A stretch of DNA of 64,000 bases, from positions 80,418 through 144,417 of the forward strand of contig NW_003314313.1 of NCBI RefSeq assembly GCF_000143415.4, written 5' to 3'. This DNA is from Selaginella moellendorffii. Its lineage: Eukaryota > Streptophyta > Lycopodiopsida > Selaginellales > Selaginellaceae. Both the position numbers and the translations under genes were made by a program. The notes beneath the pieces are model-generated. The model was given only the letters and a program-made list of their open reading frames with translations, was not told where the DNA came from and did no database searches. Shown one piece after another: positions 22,071 through 33,200 of the stretch; within the stretch, counting starts at the first letter, position 1; each line of letters begins with the position of its first letter.

Positions 22071-25000
22071 AATGAGTCTCAGCGAGTACTATACAATGAG
22101 ATTGGGCAACTAGTCTCGTTGCATACGCAGAGATGAAAACGATGATCCGAGTGGGTACACGTTTGGGTGCAAAGACTTCGCAATCGTTCCTTGGGTATGG
22201 TTTCGGTTACCATTTTGTACCGTATTATATGAGCTTGCTCTTGGGCTCATAAGATGGATTGAGACGTTCCGTTTGCACGAGTTTGTGCTTGGGCTCGTGA
22301 GTGAGGCACATTAGCAACTTGAGGTTACACTTTGAGTTGGCAGGATTAATGTTAGCCTATCAGTGGTTCCATGAGTTCCAATGGTTCCATGAGTTGTTCC
22401 TTGTACCATGGGAGAAAGTAAAACTTCCTTGGGTTTACTATGAGTGGCAAATAGGTTGGTCCGTAGCTGTTTAGCACGGGACTAGTGGATCCTTCCTAGG
22501 CATGATTACAAGTGAATCAACCAAGACTGTAGGGATTAGTCTATTGGTTCAGGTAGTCATTGCCATGCTCTCTCATAAACTTTTCTTGAATTGAACTGAA
22601 GGCAGTGCAAAAGAAACCTTGAGGTTTAGTCAAAGATGAGACCGAAAAGAAAGTCATCGGGGACGAAGGATCAAACACGTAAATCATTTTCTCTTCTTGG
22701 AGAGATGATTTGCAACGAGGTGTTAACTCATTGCTCGTGTTCACATTATGCAATCAAGGGTCCCTACCTTGATGTATATTAGAGATGGTGGTCTTACAAT
22801 GGTGAGTTGTGGGATGGATAGCGGTGAAGTGTTATACCATTTTGTCTAAGCTTGCTATTGGAAGACTTAGGTTGCAATGCTCAATTCTTTTCCAAAGAAC
22901 CTTGTCATTGCTCCTTGAGTAGCTTGGTGTTGGATTAATGTTGAGTTTGGTCGGAAAGAGAGTGGCATGAGCTTGTCCGTGTTGTGAACAAAAGTTAGTG
23001 GTATTAGGTGTTGTAAATCTCTATTGATGGGGTGTGGCATTTATGTTGCAATTTTTCAAATCGAGTTGGCACTTGATATTCACATAAACCTTTGCAGTAG
23101 TGACATGGGCATTGCTCATAATGTTGCTTGATTGATGATCAAGTCATTGTGATTTATATCATATCCATGTGATAATGAGCAATGTGTTTACGAAGTTGCT
23201 TGGTTAAACGATGATCAACCCCAAAGTGGTTGATGGTGAAGCTAGTCTACTTGCACGAAATAGCATTGTAGTAGCCTTGACTGGATTCTCGATAGTGGTC
23301 CATTATGCTAAGCTTAAGTAGGTACCTTGTTTCCTAGAGTTCGCCCATTAAGGTGTTGGAAAAGGGTTATAGCATTCATTTGCTATAACTCATCGGTTAA
23401 TCCATTAGCACTTGGAGTAGATTGTTGAATGGAGAAAATGTGTAGTTGGGGCATTAACGTCACTAACACTTGTGTTAGTGGAAGTGGCATTGTTGATTTG
23501 AGTAATGAGGAATTTTCCTAAGAGCTTGATTTTCCATGTCATTTTTCTTGTTAGTGTTTTGGCTTCACATTGGATCTTGAAGATAGTTGAAGAAGAGTGT
23601 TAGTGCAATATGGATATCTGGAGATATGGTCTTCATGATTAAACCTTGGATGTTCATTTTGCATTTTTGTGGATGTCGGTGTTGGATATCGGTTAGATGG
23701 GCAAAGATGTTTGATGCTTAAGCATATTGATGGATCATGAGAATTTGTGTTGAGGTGAACCTATGTGAAGTTGTTAATAGGAGGAAGTTGGATGAGTCTT
23801 GAAAGTTTGCATTCCTAGACTGAGAGTCATTCTTTCTCTAGGATGGAAAATTTTCCACAAATTTTCTTAGACTTTTCTAATGGCTGATCTGTTGGTCACT
23901 TTGCTCGAAAACCATTTCATTTTCGTAAGCTAATACAAACTATTGAAGGGGTTGGAGTTGGCTTCGGTTGGCTTAAACCTTAGTAAGTAGTTTGTATGAT
24001 GCAACCCGAAAGGGATGCTGACTTTTGGGGCTAAGACAATTGAGTTGGATAGAGTCTGGAGTTGGTGTAGAAAGGTGGTCGTTGCACTTTTCTAAGAAGG
24101 GTGACTCTTGTGCCTTTCTTTTGTAGCATTATGCTCGGTGGCACGTTGCACCTTGCATTTCGCTTAGACTCTATGAGAGTAGTGAGTTCTCACTGATCTT
24201 GACTTAGTCTTGGTGGCCCTGCGCCTTGGCTGAGGATGATGATGTCCAACTTAGTTGTTTGAGGTTGAGATGTTGGTACCCGTACTATAGCTATGTTTAT
24301 GAGGAGGTTGTGTACTGATATGAGTCCATCTCATGGTGTTCACTTTAGTTTTGACTGAGTGATGATCACATAGCTAGCCTCTTCAAGACATGCTCAGAGC
24401 TATTGACTAAATGCATTAGTGAGTTTATTGCGGTTGAGTTGGATTCGAGTGGTCATTTAGTTTGTGCTTGTCTATGAACTTTTATCTCGTACCTGGGGTA
24501 TTGTGTTCATGTTAGACAAGTATGTGACTCGATGACATGAGTTAGTGTTCGGGTCTTGTGTAAGCAAGTTGAACAGTGATTGTTGGTTGCTTTGCAATTA
24601 GTGATTGCTTATAGACTTTGCCAAAGACTGTTGATACTTGCTTCGCTCAATGATGATTTAGCAGTGATGGGCTTGCTTTACCGGATGATGTTACGGAGGA
24701 TCGTGTCGTTAGACTTACATGGTTTTCCATGTTGACATGTCGACTCTACCTTTGTCGATATCATTTGGTTACATCTAGTCCGTAGTGTTGGATTTCATTG
24801 AATCTTGGACGTGGTGAATCACTCCTTGATGAAGTGTTATCTGTAACTGAGTTTTGTTGGAGGATTGGTCTCGGATATTGACTAAGGTATCTTTGACTTT
24901 GGTTAGCTTGGTTGCTGGAAAGTTTTGAGTGGTGATCACTTGTGCTTTCTTCTAGCTTTGTTTTGGTGTTGATGGCATTGAAGTGATGCTTTGTCATTAA

Positions 25001-27040
25001 CATTGTTGATATTGAGATTCAAGTGAAATGAGATGTCTCTCCGTAGGATTGATATTGAGTTTCATTAGTCTTGATGAAGATAGTGTTGATGATTTGGCTA
25101 TAGCTTTGTGTTGTTGGCATTTGTGCATTTGCTAGTTAGCAACTGTTTGACATTCAAACAAACTGAGTGGCAAGTTGAGTTAATTGTGTTCTAGACGAGA
25201 TTATTTAGTAGAGGGTTGAGCTTTAGCTTTTCCTTGAAAAGTGATTTAGTCGTGGACTATGCTAACTCTACGAGAGGAAGAGTTAGTGATCGATATTGGA
25301 ATGTTGAGTCCTTGCTGGATTTGAGTTCGGGATATAGCGATCATTAATGATTCTTTTTGGGCTTGTTATGAAGTGAGTTATGTCTTGTTATAGATGGATT
25401 TATGGAGGATTGTTTGATGATCACTTGTTGACCATAGCTTCATTATGCTTAGCTTTTGGGTTGATGCATATATGCTCTTCATTAGCTTTAGCATTATGAA
25501 GTTTGGCTTATGGATGTGTTGAGGAAAATATTGTGAGTTGCATCACGATTTCTTCTTTCACATTGAAGTTAGCTTTTATGAGACTTGTGATCATTATTAG
25601 GCAAGACTTAGTTATAGGCTTCTTCAAGCTTTTGGTTCTTTGAGTTTTATGCTCATTGTTCCATTTGCTAGAGGTTGTTGGGGAAGGCATTTTGGCTCCT
25701 AGCTTTGATGTTGAAGTTAATATTTGCATCTAGCAATCATTGGTGATGATTGACTGTCATCTAGGATAATTCATTATCCTTGTCAAAAGGTTTTGCTTGA
25801 TTATTGTTGGTATGGAATGATTTGCCGTTCTTTGGGATAGTGGATTCCTTCTTAGACGATGATTATGCAACTCTTTATTGAGGGGATGATTGATGATCTT
25901 TCATGATAGTTAGTTGTTTTCTTTGATGGCTTATAGCTTTTCGCAATACCACAAATTCTTTGTGGTTTGCTTTGGATTGGTCTCTTGAGTTTGAGATATC
26001 GATAGGACGTTGCTAACACTTACTTAAGCAACTCTGATTCCTTGGTATTATTGACCAAGATCTATTCAAATTACCTTATGCGATGGTTGGCATGACTAAG
26101 TGTTTGTTGGTCTTACCACATTCATTCTATTTTGTTGATTGTTGCTCGAGTTAGTCTTGATAGATTAGGATGTTATTTCCTTCGGGTGATACATTCGCAA
26201 GCATTGTGCTTGTTGGTTAAGGATACTTTATGTTTTTTGAGTTATCTTTAGTAAGTTGTTTGGCATATTGTCTACCATCTTCGGTAGTTAAGTTTCATCA
26301 TTGAGTTTCCTTAATGATATACTTGCTATTGAATTTTGTTGGATGGTGAATCCTATGTTTTCCAAAGTTAGTGATCTTGGTGGTTCCTATAATCAACTAC
26401 GAGTTTATCGGATGATAACTTACTTGGAATACTTTTGTGTTCTACTCTAAGATATAGTCTCTGATAATTAAGTCTCTAAGATATCATTGTCTATGACTTT
26501 GATATTATCCATGTATTGATCTTTGAGTTTGGGCCAGTATAGGCAGACTGGCTTTGGCACTTCGTGTGCATGCTGAAATCTCTAGTCATGGGGTAGCTAT
26601 TGTCGACTGGTCACATAACCCGCCTCTCTGTCGATGTTCCTTTTTCGTTGAAAGGGCGTGACCGTGTAAACAACTCTAACTGCCTGTTTACAGTAGTCTA
26701 TCTAAACCTTACCGACGGGTTTGGTTTCTTTGCTCAGGAGGGTTGGGGCCTTTAGCTTCTCTCTCTATGTTCTTGCAGGCAGGGGCATATCACACTTTTG
26801 TAAGCTGGGTGACTCCCAGAGCAGCAAGGGTGGCTGACTCCGTTGGTCATTTCCTTGTCGGCGACGGCCAGAATGTGTTTAAGCTGATAGCGCATCCGCG
26901 TTAGACACAGAGGTTGCTCCCTAACTCATTTAAGTTGGTGCATTTCTCACATAGTGTGAATTCCGTGAACTTTTTCTGGGGTTGTTTCCTTGGCGGTATT
27001 CTAGACTAGAGTATGCATCGACGAGGACGTCGATCTTCCC
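22071..27040 (+). other. Non-coding internal region of family B copy 1
   Basis: About 5 kb, T/G-rich and C-poor on the plus strand. The order of landmarks matches copy 2 (60028-64000), with many differences of the C-to-T type. No gene is seen on either strand. Confidence 0.75.
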
Positions 27041-27053
27041 AAGGGGGGGAGAG
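27041..27053 (+). promoter_or_regulatory. Polypurine tract of family B copy 1
   Basis: AAGGGGGGGAGAG directly abuts the 3' LTR, the place and composition expected for the plus-strand primer. Confidence 0.8.
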
Positions 27054-28191
27054 TGTCGCACATGTGACTTCGGGTATCGAAAGTTACCTGTCGACTAGTC
27101 CTTACGGACACTCTTACCTTACTGCCACGATGGCAGGAGGTTGGTATTGCTGGTTCCCTTTAGCAGCCCCTCTTGTTCAAGTGTTAGTTTACTGGGCTTA
27201 GCACCTGTACTTAGCCAGATGGACATAAGGTAGGAACTCCTATGTGTTTCTAGCTGAGTATACTCGGCTTGGCTCTTAGTTCTCTTTTGCTCTGTCTTGC
27301 ACTGGCTTGACAAAAACCCTCGTGTATTGAGATTAGTCCCTCAATATCATTAGATGATAGCTTACCGTGTCTGCCAAACACCCTCACTGTCATGCCCTTT
27401 GTGTTAGTCTCATTTTGGTCTCAAATGCTATTTATAGAAAGTGTCTAGATTTGCTCATTTGGCATATCTACGGTATGTAGAGATTGGCCTGAACACAATG
27501 GTGTTCGTCCCGTATCCAAATTTGCAATTTAAGGACATTCCATATTTAGTAAGTTTCAAGCTTGTCCTAGAGACTAACTCCTGATACTAAGGGAGGCTTG
27601 GGGTGAAAGCCCAAAGCATGTGTTCCTCAAGGGGGGGGGGGGGGGTTCCAAATGTATAGTAGGGATAGTGGGTAGGTCGGACATAGCCGACCAACCTGAG
27701 GCATAGTCTATCTCCCACTTGTGTGCCTGTCCTTGTTCTACATCTGGCTTGGGTCTAAGCCCAAGTTCCATTCCATGCTAGCTGGTGGAATACCCATGTC
27801 CTCACGTTAGGCCACCGGTATGCCAAAATAGCACCAGATTTCGTTTGGCTTTGTTTTGCGTGCTGGTCCTAGCATTAGGATGTTGGTTACTCCAGGACTG
27901 TTCCAAGTCGCTCCGGGCTCCTGTCCCTTTGCTCCTTGGGCTGTATGCTCAGGAGTTGCTCCGTGGTTCGGTTCCATCACTCTTTGGCTCCATGCTTGGG
28001 AGTTTGGCACCGTTCCTTCGTTCAGTGGCCCAAGGCCTTGAACCTCGGGTTCCACACCATTGTCCTTTGGACACGTGGTATATGACACGTGGCATGTGTC
28101 ACGTGGCATAAATTGGGTTTAGGTTCCGCTTCGTGGTGTTTTCCTATGGTAAATCACCATAGGATAAGGGGTCAAAACCACGCGTGCTACA
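27054..28191 (+). repeat. 3' LTR of family B copy 1
   Basis: Begins TGTCGCACATG and ends GTGCTACA. Includes the shared module at about 27590-27680 and a long G run near 27633-27648. Confidence 0.9.
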
Positions 28192-28196
28192 GTAGA

Positions 28197-28669
28197 TAAG
28201 GAAGAAACACTATAAACATGAAAAAGTGACTTAAGTTGAGAAATAAGAAAAGGTTGGGAAAGTAAAGATAAAAGATAAGATGGTAAATTGAAGGATTAAC
28301 ACCTACTCTGCAAAATCTCCAATTCATCTCTAAAGCTATCTACATAATAATTAAGTTCCTTATCACAATCCAAAATCCATTTGAGCTCATAAACATCGTC
28401 TTCCCATAAACTTGATTCTCAAACATTCTCCAAGAACTAAATTGCATCATCTATAGATCATCAATTAATATCACAATCATGCTCCATATCAACAAGAGAT
28501 GGTAGAATATTGAGAATAAAACAAATTGTGTAATCACATCCCATAGAAGTTGGAGATGGCAACACACCAAAGATGGGTGCAACACCAATATAATCACACC
28601 CCACAGCACCAAAAGTTCAATTTAACGAAGCAACATTAATAGCTTCAAATGATATACTCCTTGATCAAT
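28197..28669. other. Short non-coding spacer
   Basis: A-rich sequence between two element insertions, continuing the DNA that ends at 21025. No gene recognised. Confidence 0.4.
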
Positions 28670-28674
28670 GATAG

Positions 28675-29822
28675 TGTAAGCCACAAATTTTTCCTTTCCA
28701 CTTTGCCAGCTTACCTCGCCTATCCGTCCAACACTGCCTTGGCTTTTGCTAAGTTCCCTCGCCAAGGTTCTCGCCTATGGTACCAGCTCCTACTTGGTTT
28801 CAGCTACTCACTGCACGAGCAACGGAGTGTTAGCCATCCTTCCATGGATTCCCAAATCACTCCCAATCCCCCTCCCCGGGTTAGACTGGACTTAAGGTTC
28901 GGCTACACTCCCCGCAAGCACAAGCAGCCAAGCACACCAAGCTTCCAGGTTCCTAACATCCCTTGGTACCACAAGACTTGATCATGGGACCCTCTAAATC
29001 CCAAGTCTTGAGTGCAACGCTTGCTTCGGGACGCCGGGGCGAAACACCGTGGCCTAGCGGCCCGGTATGGGTACCTCTCGCCCCCCACTTCCATCCCGAA
29101 GGAAGGCCCAAGCCCCTAGGAAGGGCGAGGACCAATGAGCCGCATGGTACTCAAGTGGGGCACCACTCCACATGAGCCGGGAGCACCGCAATCGGTTTCC
29201 CTTTCGGGAGTGGGAGCTGCTCTTGAGCACTTCCTTGGATGGCCCCTCCGGCACCAGCCAAGTCCATGCTCACTCCCACCCAAGGCCCCTCGGTCCCAGT
29301 CCCAACCTCAAGTCGGTTTGGAAGCCCAACTGGAGAGTCCATTCAAAACTGGTTCCTGGACCTCACTATCCCTACTATACTTTTGGAACCCCCTGCAGCC
29401 CCCCCCCCCTGGGAGACGCACGCTTTGGGCTTTCACCCCTTGACCCGTATTAGTATTTGGACTTAGTCTCTGGCTCGATCTCGGACCCGATTTCGGATCC
29501 GACTTCGGATTCGGGTTCGGACTCGATCACGGACTCGATCTCGGACCCGATCTCGGACCCGACCTCGGACTCGACCTCGGACTCGGTCTTGGACCCGATT
29601 TCGGATCTCGGACTCCGTCTCGAACTCGGTCTCAAACTCGGACTCGAACTCGGTCCCCGAGTCGGTCTCGGACTCGATTCCGGACTCTATCTCGAACTCG
29701 GTCCTAGAGTCGGTCTTGGACTCGACCCTCGACTTGGTCCCATCCGATGAACTCTTTGTCACTTCGGTCAAGCTTTTGGGGATCCTTTAGCCTACGACAT
29801 CTCGGGGAGTCGGTTCCTTACA
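28675..29822 (-). repeat. 3' LTR of family A element
   Basis: Begins TGTAAGCC and ends TTCCTTACA on the plus strand. Holds the shared module (about 29352-29440) and a degenerate GACTCG-type array (about 29455-29745). Confidence 0.95.
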
Positions 29823-29834
29823 ACTCCACCACCC
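29823..29834 (-). promoter_or_regulatory. Polypurine tract of family A element
   Basis: On the minus strand GGGTGGTGGAGT directly precedes the 3' LTR. Confidence 0.65.
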
Positions 29835-30226
29835 ATAGAAGAAGTTCGATGCCCACATCGAACGTCTCGTCTTATCCTACGACTTGTTGTCCATGTCTCC
29901 GGGGGCATCCCCCCCACTTAGCGGTGTGCCTAAGTTAGCCTCCCCGGCCAAGAGCCCATGACAACGGAATATAGGTGTCCCTATATTCCTCACCTCACCA
30001 CGCCCTAGTATAGGGTCGGGACTTGAACCCAGCCTTGCTTTACTAGGGGGTTGGGACTCGAACCCAACCTCCGTAGAATACGTCTACGGATTCGACATCC
30101 CCGCAAGGAGTCGGGCGTAGTGCCCTACGCCTGGTCGACCTATCCAACCCATGCTAATTAGCTTACCTTTGGCGCGCCTTCGGGTCCCAACATATGCCAT
30201 TTGCTCAACTTTGCAGATTGATATTT

Positions 30227-33200
30227 TTAATTGAATTTTGCATAAGTACATAAAGTTCTGCCTTGCAGAAATTCCTCCACTAGATCTCGTGCGTTCGCTA
30301 GGTTCTCCTCCGGTTCCCATGTTGCTTCGCAGTGTGGAAATCCTTTCCACTTCACATGGAACTCTCTCACCTCGCGTCCTTGTCGCTTGCTCTTGCGCGC
30401 ATTGAGGATGGCCTCGACTTCGTATTCCTCTTCCCCTTGGATAACCTTAGGTAAAGGTCTCACTTGGTCCTTGCGAAGCGGATCCTCAAAGTACGGCTTG
30501 AGTAAGTTCACGTGGAACACTGGGTGCATCTTCCCCATCTCTCGAGGAAGTCGGAGTCGGTAAGCCACTTTACCGATTCGTGCCTCAATTTCATAAGGCC
30601 CCGCGAACCTGCTTAAGGAACTCAAGATCAATTCATTTACAGGAATACATGCGTCTTTACCTTTGGGTCAACTTTCGGCTGATCCAGCTTGGTAGTCTGA
30701 GGTTCTTGGTGTTCAGCCACACCTTCTCCCCAGCTTGGAACTCCACATCCCGACGCTTTTGGTTCGCGTACTTAGTTTGCCTTTGTTGAGCCCGTTCCAA
30801 GGAATCCCTCACTAGATTCCAAATGTTGAGTCTTTCCGCCGTGAATGCCTCCACTGCGGGTAACTCTCCATGATACTCGGCCACGCCGAGTTCCACAGGA
30901 CCTTCAATAGCTCGCCCATTGATGACTTCCCATGGACTCACCCCGATGCTTGAGTGTGGTGAGTTGTTATAACACATTTCCGCAAGTCCCAAATGACTTA
31001 CCCAGTCGGTCTGGTCTCCCGAGACATAGCATCGCAAATAATCCTCCAGCTGCCTATTCACCCTTTCCGTTTGTCCGTCTGTCAAGAAGTGTTAGTGCCA
31101 TCAATCTTGACTTAATACCCATTACCTGTCTGTGGGTGATAGGCTGTGCTGAATTTCAATTTGGTGCGATACTGTTCTAGGAGTGTCCTCCAGAACCTAC
31201 TAGTGAAGATCTTATCTCGATCTGAGATAATCTCTTCCGGCCTTCCCCGCACTCGAACCACTTGTTCAAAGAACAGCTTCGCCACACCTTCCGCATCCAC
31301 GTCCGTTGTGGTGGGTATGAAATGTGCCATCTTTGAAAATCGGTCCACCACCACGAATATCGCATCGAACCCCTCGCTTGGGGGTAGTCCCGTGATGAAG
31401 TCCATCGTAAGACATTTCCACGGGCGATCTGGAATTGGGATGCTTTGCAACAAGCCCCCACTAGCCTTAGTCACGGCTTTGACCTGCTGACATGTTGGAC
31501 ATGTCTTTACATAGTCTTGGACATCCTTAGCCATATCTGGCCAATGGTACTTCCTCTTGAGTAAGCCCATCGTCTTGGGCACTCCGCCGTGTCCCGCAAG
31601 AGGTCCGTCATGACACTCTTCTAAGGCCACCTTCCTTAGTTCCCCTTCTGGAACATACACCCTCGTTTGCTTGTAATAAATGAGTCCGTTGCATTCCGCA
31701 TAGCCCGTTTTCTCTTCCGTTGGCAGCTCACCTCTTTGGTGAGCTTCCCGCGCCTCTAGATTCCTCAGCAACACTTCTTGTGCTAGACCATCGTTCTCAT
31801 ATGCTGTCCGCACATCGTCCCAGAAGGTTGCTGTTGCGCTGGATATTGCCAACTTCAAGCTCGCTTTTCGACTTAGCGCATCCGCCACGATGTTGCTCTT
31901 CCCAGGCTTGTACAGAATTTCGCAATCAAACTCGGCCAAGGCATTGGCCCACCGACCTTGTTTCCCTCTTAGGTCGGGCTGTGACAAGAAGTGTTTCGTT
32001 GCCACATTGTCCGTGTAAACCTTGAAGTGTCTCCCAAGGTAGTGTCGCCACTCCTTGAGTGCCTTGACCACCGCAAACAATTCCTTCTCATGGGCAGGCC
32101 ACTTCCGTTGAGCCTTGTCCAGCTTCTTCGAGAAGAACGCTACCGGATGGTTGTCTTGCTTCAGAACTGCGCCCAACGCAAAGTCCGAAGCATCCGTTTC
32201 TACCTCAAAGTCCTTACCAAAGTCTGGCAATGCCAATACGGGAGCCTTTCTCAACTTCCCTTTGAGGTGGACGAATGCCGCCTCGCATTCTGCTGTCCAT
32301 ACCATCTTCCCTTTTCCTGTTTGGTCCGTTAAGGGCAGGGCTACTCTCGAATAGTGTCTGATAAACTTTCGATAGTAGTTGCATAGCCCCAGGAACGCCC
32401 TCAACTCATGTACATTCGATGGTCGCTCCCATTCCTGGATCGCTTGGACCTTCTCCGGGTCCACCTTGAGCCCGTCCTGGCCCACCACATGCCCGAGAAA
32501 CTTTACCTCTTGTTGAGCAAAGTCACATTTGCTCTCTTTAGCATACAGCTTGTGTTCCCTTAGTTTCTCAAACACCTTCGCCAAGTGTTCGGCATGCTCT
32601 TCTAGCGTCTCGCTATAGATCAGGATGTCGTCGATATAGACGACCACGAAGTGATCCAGATAGGGTACAAAGACGTGGTTCATTAGCGCCGAAAACGTTG
32701 CCGGCGCATTACATAGCCCGAAGGGCATCACCAGAAACTCAAAGCTCCCATACCTCGTTCGACAGGTTGTCTTCTCGACATCTTCCTCGGCTACCCTGAT
32801 CTGGTAGTATCCTGACCTTAGGTCAATCCTCGAGAAGTATTTTGCCTTTCCCAACCTATCGAACAGGTCCTCAATTCTTGGCAAAGGGTACTTGTTCTTC
32901 TTTGTATACTTGTTGAGCAAGCGGTAGTCTATGCACATGCGCATAGATCCATCTTTCTTTTTCACAAATAACACCGGCGCCCCATACGGCGACTTGCTCA
33001 ACCTAACATACCCTTTGTCCACCAACTCCTCTAGTTGGCACTTGAGCTCCTTGAGTTCTTTTTCGTTCAAACGATAAGGGGGACGAACCACTGCCTCAGC
33101 ACCCTCGACCAGCTCAATCTTATGTTCTATCGGTCGTGCTGGGGGCAGCCCCGCCGGTAGCTCCTCCGGCATGGTATCCTGGAATTGGTCCAACACCCGC

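Larger units (their letters stand above)
21031..28191 (+). mobile_element. Family B LTR element without ORF (LARD-like), complete
   Basis: LTRs 21031-22057 and 27054-28191, a primer site directly after the left LTR, a purine tract directly before the right LTR, and a perfect 5-bp duplication GTAGA (21026-21030 and 28192-28196). The internal 5.0 kb is rich in T and G on the plus strand and holds no frame above about 80 codons on either strand; I found no gag, protease, RT, RNase H or integrase motif. A second copy starts at 58879 and is colinear to the window end. This fits a large retrotransposon derivative mobilised by another element's proteins. Confidence 0.88.

Noticed and set aside
22071-27040. 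Search for gag, protease, RT, RNase H or integrase motifs in the family B interior, both strands
   Set aside because: None found; the small frames (60-80 codons) have no motif and are not obviously shared by the second copy.
29457-29771. Ser-Asp-rich and Glu-Ser-rich frames on both strands, repeated at 35841-36155
   Set aside because: They fall in the array part of both family A LTRs and are low-complexity artefacts.
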